From the NCBI GenBank assembly GCA_021463145.1, contig JAJTWZ010000007.1:1-64000 (forward strand): a stretch of DNA of 64,000 bases. Reading direction: 5' to 3'. The notes below the pieces were generated by a model, which was given only the letters and a program-made list of their open reading frames with translations, was not told the origin of the DNA and ran no database searches. Position numbers and translations under genes: made by a program. Source of the DNA: Blastocatellia bacterium (GTDB lineage Bacteria > Acidobacteriota > Blastocatellia > UBA7656 > JADIYM01). Of this stretch, positions 37,953-46,567 are shown one piece after another. The number at the start of each line of letters is the position of its first letter. Positions within the stretch are counted from its first letter, which is position 1.

Positions 37953-40133
37953 ATGGCGATCGACGAAAACAACACGACTGGAACGCAGCAGGTCACGGAG
38001 GAGAATCCAGGCCCAGCAGGGACCGAGACACAGCACGCCGCACCGGCGGCCGAAGCCGCACCGGCGGCCGAAGCTGCACCGGCGGCCGAAGCTGCACCGG
38101 CGGCCGAAGCTGCACCGGCTTCGGAGCCTGTAACCGAGGCTTCCGCCGAGGGCGGAGACTTCGGGGCGATGCTCGACCACTACGAGGAGCAGGCCAACTC
38201 GATTCAGGAGGGCGAGGTCGTCACGGGGCGCGTGATCGCGGTTACCGATCAGGGCGTGCTCATCGATATCGGTTTCAAGAGCGAGGGAATCGTTCCGAAG
38301 GACGAATTCCTCACGGACGAGACCGGAAATCTGCTCGTTCAGCGCGGCGACGAGGTCGATGTTCTCGTCAAGAACTTCGAGAATTCCGAAGGCTATGTCG
38401 TCCTGTCTCGTGCGGACGCTGTCCGGATGAAGGTCTGGGACAAGATCCGGAAGGCCCACGCCGATCGCGAGACGGTCACCGGCAAGGTGATCGAGCGGAT
38501 CAAGGGCGGTCTCAAGGTCGACATCGACGGCGTTGCGGCGTTCCTTCCTGGCAGCCAGGTCGACGTTCGACCGGTTCGCAACCTCGATGCCTTCAAGGGC
38601 AAGGACATTCAGGTCCGCGTCATCAAGATCAACAAGAAGCGTTCGAACATCGTCCTGTCCCGAAAGGTCGTTCTCGAGGAAGAGATCACCGAAAAGAAGG
38701 GCGGAACGCTGAATGTGCTCGAAGAGGGTGCGGTGATGGAAGGGCAGGTCAAGAACATCACCGAGTACGGCGCCTTCGTCGATCTCGGCGGGATCGACGG
38801 GCTGCTCCACATCACCGACATGAGCTGGGGACGGATCCTCTCGCCGAACGACCTTTTCAAGGTGGGCGATCGCGTGCAGGTGAAAATTCTCAAGTTCGAC
38901 CGTGACCGCGAGCGAATTTCCCTCGGCTTCAAACAGTTGCTTCCGGATCCCTGGGAGACGGTACAGGAGCGCTACTACGTCGGTCAGCGCCTCTCCGGCA
39001 AGATCGTCTCGATTACGGACTACGGCTCGTTCGTCGAGCTCGAGGACGGCGTCGAAGGGCTCGTTCACGTTACGGAAATGACGTGGTCAAAGCGCCTCAA
39101 GCATCCGTCGAAGATCGTCGACGTCACGCAGGAAGTGAACGTGATGGTGCTCGAAGTGGATCCCCGCAATCGCCGGATCTCGCTTGGCATCAAGCAGACG
39201 GAACCGGATCCGTGGGAGACGCTGCCGCATCGTTACGGAATCGGGACGCGAGTCGAGGGCAAGGTCCGCAGCCTTACCGATTTCGGCGCCTTCGTCGAGA
39301 TCGAGGACGGAGTCGACGGGCTGGTTCACGTCTCCGACATCTCGTGGACGAAGCGGATCAAGCATCCGTCGGAAGTCCTCAAGAAGGGCCAGGCCGTCAA
39401 CGCGATCATCACGAACATCGACTCCGAGAATCGCAGGTTGTCGCTGTCGATCAAGGACCTCGAACCGAACGCGTGGGACCGCTTCTTCGATACCCATCGC
39501 GCCGGCGACCTCGTGAAGGGCAAGATCGCCCGTTTCGCGAACTTCGGCGCTTTCGTGGAGCTGGAAGAGGGAATCGAGGGACTTTGCCACGTTTCGGAGC
39601 TCGCGGACGAGCGTATCGAGAAGCCGGAGGACGCAGTCCAGATCGGTCAGGAGATCGCGTTCAAGATCCTCAAGCTCGATCGGGAGCAGCGGAAGATCGG
39701 ACTCTCGGCTCGCGCGGTGGGCAAGGAGGACGATCCGGGCGACGTCCGGACGTACTACGACAGTGGCGAGGGAATGGCCTCGCTCGGAGAGCTCGCGAAC
39801 CTCTTCCCGCGTGCTGCAACATCGGAGTCCGGGGCTGAAGAACCGGCCGAGACGGCACAGGCCGGCGTCGCGGAAGCTGCCGGCGTCGCGGAAGCTGCCG
39901 AGGTCGCGGAAGCTGCCGAGGTCGCGGAAGCTGCCGAGGTCGTTGAAGCTGCAGCGGTTGCGGAAGCGGAGGTCGAGTCCGCAGAGGATGACTCTGCCGA
40001 AGCCGCTCCCGTCGTCGAAACGATGTATGCCGACGCCGAAGAGACCTTCGTCGAGACTGCTGAGCCCGAGGCCGTCGCCGAGGAAGCGCCGGAGGCGCCG
40101 GCCGCCGAAGCGGAGGACGCGAAGGCCGAGTAA
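37953..40133 (+). CDS. rpsA: 30S ribosomal protein S1 with Ala/Glu-rich terminal extensions
   Basis: mRNA-binding ribosomal protein of 726 residues, larger than the usual 550-570. Six S1 RNA-binding domains run from about residue 85 to 590; clear ones include GEVVTGRVIAVTDQGVLIDI, GQVKNITEYGAFVDLGGIDG, GKIVSITDYGSFVELEDGVE, GKVRSLTDFGAFVEIEDGVD and GKIARFANFGAFVELEEGIE. An alanine/proline-rich N-terminal extension (about 65 residues) and an alanine/glutamate-rich C-terminal tail (about 120 residues) flank them. Both are built on 18-base repeats. It lies between uvrC and the initiator tRNA gene. Confidence 0.97.
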   Translation: MAIDENNTTGTQQVTEENPGPAGTETQHAAPAAEAAPAAEAAPAAEAAPAAEAAPASEPVTEASAEGGDFGAMLDHYEEQANSIQEGEVVTGRVIAVTDQGVLIDIGFKSEGIVPKDEFLTDETGNLLVQRGDEVDVLVKNFENSEGYVVLSRADAVRMKVWDKIRKAHADRETVTGKVIERIKGGLKVDIDGVAAFLPGSQVDVRPVRNLDAFKGKDIQVRVIKINKKRSNIVLSRKVVLEEEITEKKGGTLNVLEEGAVMEGQVKNITEYGAFVDLGGIDGLLHITDMSWGRILSPNDLFKVGDRVQVKILKFDRDRERISLGFKQLLPDPWETVQERYYVGQRLSGKIVSITDYGSFVELEDGVEGLVHVTEMTWSKRLKHPSKIVDVTQEVNVMVLEVDPRNRRISLGIKQTEPDPWETLPHRYGIGTRVEGKVRSLTDFGAFVEIEDGVDGLVHVSDISWTKRIKHPSEVLKKGQAVNAIITNIDSENRRLSLSIKDLEPNAWDRFFDTHRAGDLVKGKIARFANFGAFVELEEGIEGLCHVSELADERIEKPEDAVQIGQEIAFKILKLDREQRKIGLSARAVGKEDDPGDVRTYYDSGEGMASLGELANLFPRAATSESGAEEPAETAQAGVAEAAGVAEAAEVAEAAEVAEAAEVVEAAAVAEAEVESAEDDSAEAAPVVETMYADAEETFVETAEPEAVAEEAPEAPAAEAEDAKAE
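38040..38120 (+). repeat. 18-base tandem repeat in the S1 N-terminal extension
   Basis: The unit GCACCGGCGGCCGAAGCT occurs four times (38040-38057, 38058-38075, 38076-38093, 38094-38111) with one base change, plus a partial fifth. It encodes APAAEA repeats in frame. Near-identity of the copies suggests recent slippage. Confidence 0.9.
39861..39968 (+). repeat. 18-base tandem repeat in the S1 C-terminal tail
   Basis: Six consecutive 18-base units (39861-39968) based on GCCGAGGTCGCGGAAGCT; units 1-2 have GGC for GAG, unit 5 has GTT for GCG and unit 6 diverges. They encode AxVAEA-type repeats in frame. It is an in-frame coding repeat, not a CRISPR. Confidence 0.88.
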
Positions 40134-40145
40134 TCAACAGGAAAG

Positions 40146-40181
40146 TTCGAGGGCCGTAGCCTGCGGAGTCCGGCCCTCGAA
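40146..40181 (+). terminator. Hairpin after rpsA
   Basis: TTCGAGGGCCG (40146-40156) pairs perfectly with CGGCCCTCGAA (40171-40181), loop 14 bases, beginning 12 bases after the rpsA stop. No T-tract. Confidence 0.6.
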
Positions 40182-40189
40182 GAAACCAG

Positions 40190-40218
40190 TTGACGGGCTC
40201 GAACCCACTCGGCATACT
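40190..40218 (+). promoter_or_regulatory. Promoter of the initiator tRNA gene
   Basis: TTGACG (40190-40195), a 17-base spacer and CATACT (40213-40218) end 12 bases before the tRNA 5' end. Spacing and position are those of a strong tRNA promoter. Confidence 0.75.
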
Positions 40219-40230
40219 GCTTGTTCCTGA

Positions 40231-40308
<78 letters not shown>

Positions 40309-40316
40309 GATGATGG

Positions 40317-40350
40317 AACGGCCACTTTTCGGAGTGGCCGTTTCGTTTTT
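40317..40350 (+). terminator. Intrinsic terminator of the initiator tRNA
   Basis: AACGGCCACT (40317-40326) pairs with AGTGGCCGTT (40333-40342) around TTTCGG, followed by TCGTTTTT. Canonical rho-independent terminator. Confidence 0.88.
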
Positions 40351-40429
40351 GTTACTTCATGCGAAAGCGGTCCTTCGAGTACAATCGCCTCGGCCGGTCA
40401 ACCCCCCTTGTTCAACTGGAAGGTCGCGC

Positions 40430-40804
40430 ATGGATGCGAAACGTCCGGAAGAGATGCACGCCAAGTCCCAGACGCGAGTCAATTACCGCTTGCCAATCGT
40501 GATCGAAGGCGATGATGCGAGTGGAATTCCTTTCAGGCTTTCTACATTCGTCGAGAACGTTACGAGGCGAGGTGCGTTTGTCGAGAGCACTCTGAATTTC
40601 AAGGAAGGCGGACTACTTGGACTCGTAGACGAAGCGAACGGCGATCACCGGCTTGGTTATGGACAGATAGTCTGGATTCGAGAGCCTGGAGAGAAGCCTT
40701 CCGGGGTCGGAATGCGACTTGTCGGCGACAATGCGAAATGGATGGATTATCTCATCGCACATTCCGTCCGCGAGATCGACATCGAGGAAGGTGGCGACGA
40801 CTGA
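40430..40804 (+). CDS. PilZ domain protein
   Basis: A small cytoplasmic c-di-GMP-binding candidate of 124 residues. The RxxxR motif lies in QTRVNYRL and the second motif in [13 protein letters not shown], where the usual (D/N)xSxxG has Thr for Ser. The rest of the beta-barrel ([11 protein letters not shown] and GVGMRL) fits PilZ. GGAAGG lies 6 bases before the ATG. It starts about 80 bases after the tRNA terminator and is followed after 22 bases by an HD phosphohydrolase. Targets are unknown. Confidence 0.88.
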   Translation: MDAKRPEEMHAKSQTRVNYRLPIVIEGDDASGIPFRLSTFVENVTRRGAFVESTLNFKEGGLLGLVDEANGDHRLGYGQIVWIREPGEKPSGVGMRLVGDNAKWMDYLIAHSVREIDIEEGGDD

Positions 40805-40826
40805 GCCCCGCCCGCGAAAACCACTG

Positions 40827-42131
40827 ATGGCTCCGCCGACCGAGCGACTGTACCGCGACCCGGTGCACAACATTATTGCGCTGTCGTACGACGATCCGGT
40901 TGAACGGCTACTGATCGACCTGGTCGACTCGCCCGAGTTCCAGCGCCTGCGTCGTATCAAGCAACTCGGACTTGCACTTTTCACGTACCAGGGCGCCGAG
41001 CACAGCAGATTCACGCATTCTCTCGGCGTCATGCACGTCATGCGTCGCGTGCTTCAGCGGATCGGCCGGGACGATCTGCTCTCCGATCGCGTCCGGGCAA
41101 TCGCGCTCTCGTCGGCTCTTCTTCACGATATCGGGCACGGGCCGTTCTCGCATGTCATCGAGAAGGTGCTCGAGGTGGCGCACGAGCAGAGAACAGTCGA
41201 CATTCTGCTCGACCCGCAAACTCGCGTGCACGAGGTGCTTTCCAGGTTCGATTCGGACCTGCCTCGCGACATTGCCTCGGTCTACCGCTACGAGTTTCAG
41301 CCCGCATTCGTCTCGCAGCTCGTGTCCAGCCAGCTCGACGTCGACCGTTGCGACTACCTCCTGCGAGACGCGCTGATGACCGGCGCGAAGTACGGCAACT
41401 ACGATCTGGAGTGGATCCTGCGCCACATCCGTCTGGATGCGACGGGCTCGCGACTTTTCGTTGGCGCCAAAGGCGTTTATGCGGTCGAGGAGTATCTCCA
41501 GTCGCGCTTCTACATGTTCCGGCAGGTCTATTTCCACCGGACGCTCCGCGCGGCGGAGGCCTTGCTGCTCTCGATAATCCGGAGGGCGGTCGAGCTTCTT
41601 GCAGCCTCGGAACTGAGGTTTCACATACCGGGATCGGTTTTCGAGCGGATGCTGCAGGGCCGGGAACTCCCTGTGCTGGAGTACCTCGAACTCGACGACT
41701 ACGACCTGATGTTTCACATCAAGCAATGGCAGCGCGAGCCCGACCCGATCCTCTCCGATCTATCACTCCGGTTCGTCGACCGCCGGCTGTTCAAGACGAT
41801 CGACGTCGACCTCGAGCGCGATGACGAGGCAGAACTTGCGGAACGCGTCTGCGGGGTCGTCGCCGATGCCGGGTTCGATCCCGAGTACTACTTCGTGGTC
41901 GACAGTGCCTCGGATGTTCCGTATTACGGCTATTACGCGCCGGATGAGGCCGATGCTCGCTCGAATATCTATGTCGAGACTGGCGGCCCCGGTGGTGAAG
42001 TTCGTGAGATCAGCGAAGTCTCGCACGTCGTGAAGGGAATGGTGAGCTATCGACTCCACCGCTTTTGCTTTCCGCCGGAGGTGGCCGATGCGGTGGCGAT
42101 TGCAAGAGACCGCACTCGACCATCGCCGTGA
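40827..42131 (+). CDS. HD-domain phosphohydrolase (dGTPase/YwfO-like)
   Basis: A 434-residue HD-superfamily protein. [19 protein letters not shown] and [20 protein letters not shown] mark the deoxynucleotide triphosphohydrolase-like family. Metal ligands come from [11 protein letters not shown] (His), [17 protein letters not shown] (His-Asp) and [11 protein letters not shown] (Asp). Probable activity is hydrolysis of dNTPs or another nucleotide; the substrate is unproven for this branch. The ATG at 40827 matches the family N-terminus. Its stop overlaps the GTG start of the next gene (GTGA), so the two are translationally coupled. Confidence 0.9.
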   Translation: MAPPTERLYRDPVHNIIALSYDDPVERLLIDLVDSPEFQRLRRIKQLGLALFTYQGAEHSRFTHSLGVMHVMRRVLQRIGRDDLLSDRVRAIALSSALLHDIGHGPFSHVIEKVLEVAHEQRTVDILLDPQTRVHEVLSRFDSDLPRDIASVYRYEFQPAFVSQLVSSQLDVDRCDYLLRDALMTGAKYGNYDLEWILRHIRLDATGSRLFVGAKGVYAVEEYLQSRFYMFRQVYFHRTLRAAEALLLSIIRRAVELLAASELRFHIPGSVFERMLQGRELPVLEYLELDDYDLMFHIKQWQREPDPILSDLSLRFVDRRLFKTIDVDLERDDEAELAERVCGVVADAGFDPEYYFVVDSASDVPYYGYYAPDEADARSNIYVETGGPGGEVREISEVSHVVKGMVSYRLHRFCFPPEVADAVAIARDRTRPSP

Positions 42132-43108
42132 ACTCGCGGCGTCGATGGATCGGACTGCTTGCGGGATCGCTTGTCGCGGCGTGCGCCATCGAGACGTGCA
42201 TCGGCGCCGGCCTTGCTGCGCGCCCGGATTATGCCCCTCGGGTCGCGGTGCTTCAGCTTGGCGAGATCGCGGCTCTGCGCCCGCTCGTAGCTCGCATTCT
42301 CACTGCACGTGGCGCGGTGGTCGCTGCCGACAAACTCTGCGATTCGGCAGTTCGTGGGGTCGGTTACGAGGGTTCACTCAATCCCACGAAAGACGAGGCT
42401 CGCCGAGTCGCGGCTGCCATCGGGTGCGAATACTTCGTTCTTGGAACGTCCAGCGTCGCGGAACGCGAGGACGCGAATCCCGAGAAGACCTGGGATGCAT
42501 TCGCCGGGCTCTTTCTCGTTGACGGCCGCTCCGGCGCGCTTGTCAATTACCGCGGTGCTCAGGAATTCGCCGGCCGCCGCGACCAGGCCTGTACCAGGCT
42601 CGAAGCAGCAGTCGAGTCTGAAGTCTCATCCTGGATGGCACGGATTGAACTGGCGGAATCGCAAAGGCTCGAAAAACCTGTTGCCGTTGTGCGCGGCGAG
42701 ATGCTCGATTTCGTTGGACGACCCGAAGGCAGCGCCGATGTCATCCCTCCGCGGTTCTTCGCCCGCATCGCACCCAAATACACGACGGACGCGGATCGTG
42801 CCCGCGCCGACGCAACCGTGGAGCTCCTGGTCGAGTTTCTGGCCGACGGCTCGTACGGCCGGATCGACGTGGTAAGGTGGGCCGGATTTGGCCTGACCGA
42901 GGCCACGATCGATGCCGTCCGCGCCACGAAGTTCTGGCCCGCGAGGCGCAATGGAACCCCGGCGCCGGCTCGCGCCCTGCTCCGATTCAACTTCCGTTAC
43001 CGGGAAGACGCGATCGTATCGGGCTGCAGCGAAACGGGAGACGGATCGTTCAGGCGTCTCGTAAGTACTGCAAATACAAGAGATAGTAACTTTGCACGGT
43101 TCGTATGA
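42128..43108 (+). CDS. Periplasmic protein with TonB C-terminal-like domain
   Basis: A 326-residue exported protein. A basic start ([20 protein letters not shown]) gives one membrane anchor or signal peptide. Residues 35-180 resemble the nucleotide-free FlgO/CsgG-type fold ([35 protein letters not shown]). Residues 235-300 resemble the TonB C-terminal domain ([46 protein letters not shown]). No proline-rich spacer is present, so energy transduction to a receptor is doubtful. The GTG start overlaps the HD hydrolase stop. Confidence 0.72.
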   Translation: MNSRRRWIGLLAGSLVAACAIETCIGAGLAARPDYAPRVAVLQLGEIAALRPLVARILTARGAVVAADKLCDSAVRGVGYEGSLNPTKDEARRVAAAIGCEYFVLGTSSVAEREDANPEKTWDAFAGLFLVDGRSGALVNYRGAQEFAGRRDQACTRLEAAVESEVSSWMARIELAESQRLEKPVAVVRGEMLDFVGRPEGSADVIPPRFFARIAPKYTTDADRARADATVELLVEFLADGSYGRIDVVRWAGFGLTEATIDAVRATKFWPARRNGTPAPARALLRFNFRYREDAIVSGCSETGDGSFRRLVSTANTRDSNFARFV

Positions 43109-43114
43109 CTCTAC

Positions 43115-43143
43115 TTGCCAGCCCCGGGGGCATGGAGTACTAT
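43115..43143 (+). promoter_or_regulatory. Sigma-70-like promoter of the DUF465 gene
   Basis: TTGCCA (43115-43120), a 17-base spacer and TACTAT (43138-43143) stand 64 bases before the start codon, which has AAAGGAGG just upstream. Confidence 0.6.
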
Positions 43144-43207
43144 GACCAAAGTTCGTGGTTCCTTTCGATCTTTCCACCTCGTCTAAGACCCCAAAAAGGA
43201 GGCTTCT

Positions 43208-43447
43208 ATGAATCAGTTCAGCACGACCGAAGAACTCAAGGCGTACCTTCTCGCCGAGAACCCTCAGTTCCGTGACCTTGCGAATGAACATCGCCAGTTC
43301 GAGGAGCGACTTGGACAGCTGGCGGCGCTGAGTTATCCGAATGACGATGAGTTGGTAGAAGAGAAGAGCCTCAAGAAAAGGAAGCTATTGATCAAGGACC
43401 AGATGGAGTCGATCTTGGCGCAGTATCGCCACCAGGAAAGTTCATAA
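43208..43447 (+). CDS. DUF465 (YdcH-like) small protein
   Basis: A 79-residue helical protein. Core LANEHRQFEERLGQLAAL followed by EEKSLKKRKLLIKDQME matches the YdcH/DUF465 family, which forms a helical hairpin and has no established role. It has its own promoter and a strong terminator-like hairpin behind it, so it is transcribed alone and probably at high level. Confidence 0.88.
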   Translation: MNQFSTTEELKAYLLAENPQFRDLANEHRQFEERLGQLAALSYPNDDELVEEKSLKKRKLLIKDQMESILAQYRHQESS

Positions 43448-43493
43448 CATCGCACTCATTGGATCGGACGCACGGTGTCCGGCAAGACTGGTG

Positions 43494-43520
43494 ACGGGGG
43501 CGCTTCCAACGCGCCCCCGT
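43494..43520 (+). terminator. Terminator of the DUF465 gene
   Basis: ACGGGGGCGC (43494-43503) pairs perfectly with GCGCCCCCGT (43511-43520), loop TTCCAAC, followed by TTCACTT. A very stable GC-rich stem with a weak T-tract. Confidence 0.7.
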
Positions 43521-43551
43521 TTCACTTGGGAACGGAGAATCAATCACACTC

Positions 43552-44193
43552 ATGGCTCGTGAGGGCATTCCATTTGTCGTCCTGTTCGCAGTACCGGCGC
43601 TCGTCGCCGGCACCGCGGCCGGAATGACAGGCAGCGTCTGGCTCTGGGGTATCACCCTCGTGTTCCTGCTTCTGACGCTTTTCATGGCGTACTTCTTCCG
43701 CGATCCGTCGCGGACCGTGCCAAGTGGCGACGACATCGTCATCTCTCCGGCCGACGGCAAAGTGCTCGTTGTCGAGCGAATCGACGGGGCCGATGCTTCG
43801 TCGCCGACTCAGGTCTCGATTTTTCTCTCGCCGATGGATGTGCACATCAACCGTGCACCGATCGGCGGAACCGTCGAGTCGGTGACGTACAAGCCGGGCG
43901 AGTTTCGTGTTGCGAGCCTGAAGGTTGCGTCCGAGGTCAACGAGCAGAACGTCATCGCGATTAACGGATCCGAGATTTCGATTGTCGCCAGGCAGATTGC
44001 CGGACTCGTAGCGAGGCGCATCGTCTGCTGGAAGAAGGCTGGCGACCGAGTCGAGGCAGGGGAGCGGATCGGGCTGATGAAGTTCAGTTCGAGGATGGAC
44101 GTGCTCGTGCCGTCGAGCGTGGAGGTCCTGTGCCGGGTCGGCGACCGTGTCGTAGGCGGAGAAACCGTCATCGGGAGAAAGATCCGTGACTGA
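43552..44193 (+). CDS. psd: Phosphatidylserine decarboxylase, short (archaetidylserine-decarboxylase-like) form
   Basis: Makes phosphatidylethanolamine from phosphatidylserine at the inner membrane. The 213-residue proenzyme has two N-terminal hydrophobic helices. It also has YFFRDPSRTVPSGDD, SPADGKVLVVE, IFLSPMDVHINRAPIGG, FRVASLKVASEVNEQN and the cleavage region RIGLMKFSSRMDVLVP. Autocleavage normally occurs at Gly-Ser; here residues 179-180 read Ser-Ser, with the serine that becomes pyruvoyl retained. The next gene, pssA, supplies its substrate and starts 8 bases before this stop. Confidence 0.92.
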   Translation: MAREGIPFVVLFAVPALVAGTAAGMTGSVWLWGITLVFLLLTLFMAYFFRDPSRTVPSGDDIVISPADGKVLVVERIDGADASSPTQVSIFLSPMDVHINRAPIGGTVESVTYKPGEFRVASLKVASEVNEQNVIAINGSEISIVARQIAGLVARRIVCWKKAGDRVEAGERIGLMKFSSRMDVLVPSSVEVLCRVGDRVVGGETVIGRKIRD

Positions 44194-45109
44194 AGAAACC
44201 GAGCAGCCCCGGCCCGAGCGCAAGGGATTCAGGAAGAGCGTCTACATCATCCCGAGCCTCTTCACGACCGCGAATATCTTCTGCGGATTCTCGGCGGTCA
44301 TTGAATCGGTGAGCGGCAGCGTTGCCATGAGTCTGGGGGACGTTCCGGGCGCGGCGCGGCACTTCAACATCGCCGCACTCTTCATCGGGTGGGCGGTTCT
44401 GTTCGATTTTCTCGATGGTCGCGTTGCGCGGATGACGAATTCGACGACCCAGTTTGGCGTCGAGTTCGATTCGATCGCGGACGTGCTGACATTCGGCATA
44501 GCGCCGGCTCTGCTCGTCTACTGCTGGGGCTACGGCTTCCTTCCGGAACTCGGCAGCGCTCCGTGGGCGGTCTCGTTTCTTTACCTGATCTGTGGAGCTC
44601 TCCGGCTCGCGCGCTTCAACGTGCAGGCTTCGAAGCCCAAGCTGCAGAAACCCAATGCAAGTCCCAAGCTCGACAAGAAGGCTTTCGTCGGAATGCCGAT
44701 TCCCGCCGGAGCCAGTCTGATTGCCGCCATCGTGCATTTCTGGCCCACTCCCGCTTCTTTGACGGTGTCGCGGTTCGAGGTCGCCGGCCGTGTGATCGAT
44801 ATCGGTCCCAGGGATTGGGGCACCGCTCTGCTCGTCCTCGTCGTATGCCTCAGCTTTCTGATGGTCAGCACGTTCCGCTACACGAGTTTCAAGTCGGTGG
44901 CGCCGAATTCGCGCAATCCCCGGCTGGTTATCCTGTTTCTCGCCGTTCTCATAGTTGCGATCTTCTATTATTCGCAGTGGACGCTTCTGCTGATTTCTTC
45001 GGTCTATGCCCTGCACGGCGTGCTCGGGAAAGTCGTGGGTATGTTCCGGCGCGTCGGCCAACCCGCCGTCGTGGAATCCGCGACGACGTCGAGCGCGGAC
45101 GTCCCGTAG
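44186..45109 (+). CDS. pssA: CDP-diacylglycerol-serine O-phosphatidyltransferase
   Basis: Condenses CDP-diacylglycerol with serine to phosphatidylserine, just before the Psd step. The 307 residues have several membrane helices and the full CDP-alcohol phosphatidyltransferase motif DGRVAR-x8-GVEFDSIAD. IIPSLFTTANIFCGFSAVIES near the N-terminus is typical of the bacterial type II enzyme. GTG start at 44186, overlapping the psd stop; the pair is translationally coupled. Confidence 0.95.
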   Translation: MTEETEQPRPERKGFRKSVYIIPSLFTTANIFCGFSAVIESVSGSVAMSLGDVPGAARHFNIAALFIGWAVLFDFLDGRVARMTNSTTQFGVEFDSIADVLTFGIAPALLVYCWGYGFLPELGSAPWAVSFLYLICGALRLARFNVQASKPKLQKPNASPKLDKKAFVGMPIPAGASLIAAIVHFWPTPASLTVSRFEVAGRVIDIGPRDWGTALLVLVVCLSFLMVSTFRYTSFKSVAPNSRNPRLVILFLAVLIVAIFYYSQWTLLLISSVYALHGVLGKVVGMFRRVGQPAVVESATTSSADVP

Positions 45110-45113
45110 TCGC

Positions 45114-45139
45114 GGAACACGAATCCGGACCCAACGTTA
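45114..45139 (+). promoter_or_regulatory. ECF-sigma-type promoter candidate
   Basis: GGAAC (45114-45118), a 16-base spacer and CGTTA (45135-45139) match the general ECF-sigma promoter form. It lies 45 bases before the ECF sigma gene and just after pssA, which suggests autoregulation. Confidence 0.45.
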
Positions 45140-45184
45140 GTCCGCCGGCGCCGGTAGTAGAACCTAGAGGCGCAGGGATAATCG

Positions 45185-45844
45185 ATGGCGGGAGACGTGG
45201 CAAACATCGCTCTTACGACCGGCAAGCTTGCAGCCTGCACGGCGGCTGACAGTCGAGACGACGTTCTCGAGCAGTCGATCGTCCTGGCGAGACAGGGAGA
45301 TCTGGACGCCTTCGACGTCATCATCAGAAGGTCGGAACGGCGAGTGGTATCGCTTGCGTGGCGCATTCTGGGAAACGAGGACGATGCCCGCGATACGGCG
45401 CAGGAGATCTTTCTCAGGGTCTTCCGGTATCTGGGGTCCTACCGCGTCGGCGAAGATTTTTCCGCGTGGCTTTACAGAATCGCAATCAATGCCTGTCGCG
45501 ATGCAATGCGCGGAAGCCGCGGTCGGGCGGAGCGCTTCGAGCCGCTGGAGAGCGGCGGCGAGCTCGCGGGCGGGCAGGCGGATTCCGGAAGCCGGCCTGA
45601 AGATGCGATTCTGAGGGCCCAGCAGCGGGCATTGGTGATGCGAGCTCTCGGACAACTTGCCGATCGTGAGCGTGAAGCATTCGTCTTGCGCGACCTCGAG
45701 GGTCTGACGACCGATGAAGTCGCCAGCGTGCTCGGGATGAAGGCTGTCACGGTCCGAAGCTACGTGTCGACTGCGCGGACGAAGGTGCGACGCTATTGTG
45801 CCGCTGCCATTGGCGAGCCCGGGCCATCTGGAGACGCGTCTTGA
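45185..45844 (+). CDS. ECF-family RNA polymerase sigma factor
   Basis: A 219-residue alternative sigma factor. Region 2 is DAFDVIIRRSERRVVSLAWR to DDARDTAQEIFLRVFRYLGS and DFSAWLYRIAINACRD. Region 4 is LADREREAFVLRDLEGLTTDEVASVLGM with the DNA-reading helix AVTVRSYVSTARTKVRRY. It controls a small regulon in response to its anti-sigma factor. The next gene starts with TTG overlapping this stop (TTGA), the usual sigma/anti-sigma coupling. Confidence 0.95.
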   Translation: MAGDVANIALTTGKLAACTAADSRDDVLEQSIVLARQGDLDAFDVIIRRSERRVVSLAWRILGNEDDARDTAQEIFLRVFRYLGSYRVGEDFSAWLYRIAINACRDAMRGSRGRAERFEPLESGGELAGGQADSGSRPEDAILRAQQRALVMRALGQLADREREAFVLRDLEGLTTDEVASVLGMKAVTVRSYVSTARTKVRRYCAAAIGEPGPSGDAS

Positions 45845-46521
45845 AGTGCATTGAGATTCAACGCGAACTCCAGGAACTCGCCATCGATGGCGAGCGCGCG
45901 AGTGTCGGGCGTTCGCCGCTGTTCGATCACCTCTTCAGTTGCGTGGACTGTTCCGAGGCATTCGATCGCGAGCGTCGGACCGTCGTTCTGATTCGAGAAT
46001 TGACCGAGGCGGATGTTCCCGAGGCGGAGCGAGTAACCCTGCGAGCGTCGGTTCGTGGCTCCATTGCGGCCGAGTGGGGAGTCATTCGACGAAGGTCGCG
46101 TGTGCGCCGGCTTGCGGTCGCGGCTACCGTGGCCGCCATCGGGTTACTTCTGGGGCTGCCGGCGGCGGGACGGTTTGGGAGGCCGCAGGCCGGCGCTTCG
46201 AGCGCGGAGTCCGCGGCGCGAGTCGACGACGGTCCGACGGGCGAGCTCGGTCCCTATGATGAAGTTGCCGTTCGGGAGAACGACGAATCGAAACGAGCGG
46301 GGGAGATGTCACGCGGCCGCGGCTCGACCTCGAATCGCAGAACACGCCGCGTGGGCGCGGCCGTCCGTAGTGCGGCCGTGAAGAGAGTCGACCTTGGATC
46401 TGTGGACTCGGATTCCATGATGCGATTCGAGTTCCAGTCCGAGGATCCTGCGATCCGGATCATCTGGTTCGTTCCGAAGGCAGAAGACGCGGCTTCAGAA
46501 ACGGCGGAGGTCGGCGACTAG
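45841..46521 (+). CDS. Putative transmembrane anti-sigma factor (ZAS-like)
   Basis: A 226-residue protein with TTG start at 45841 overlapping the sigma stop. The N-terminal cytoplasmic part has a zinc-binding anti-sigma motif H-x3-C-x2-C (HLFSCVDC). One membrane helix (LAVAATVAAIGLLLGLPAAG) follows near residue 90, then a periplasmic low-complexity charged domain and a beta-rich end (SMMRFEFQSEDPAIRIIWFV). It should hold the sigma factor until an envelope signal triggers release, perhaps by proteolysis. Its place directly after the sigma gene is the strongest evidence. Confidence 0.82.
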   Translation: MKCIEIQRELQELAIDGERASVGRSPLFDHLFSCVDCSEAFDRERRTVVLIRELTEADVPEAERVTLRASVRGSIAAEWGVIRRRSRVRRLAVAATVAAIGLLLGLPAAGRFGRPQAGASSAESAARVDDGPTGELGPYDEVAVRENDESKRAGEMSRGRGSTSNRRTRRVGAAVRSAAVKRVDLGSVDSDSMMRFEFQSEDPAIRIIWFVPKAEDAASETAEVGD

Positions 46522-46567
46522 CAAGTATCCAGGCGCAAGATCTGAATCGGTGAAGGAGCGATTGTCC

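Noticed and set aside
38040-38120. CRISPR-like array
   Set aside because: The units are contiguous, 18 bases long and in frame with S1, without spacers.
37887-39068. A 393-codon - strand frame with many short repeats
   Set aside because: Antisense to the S1 gene; its repeats are the complement of the coding 18-base repeats.
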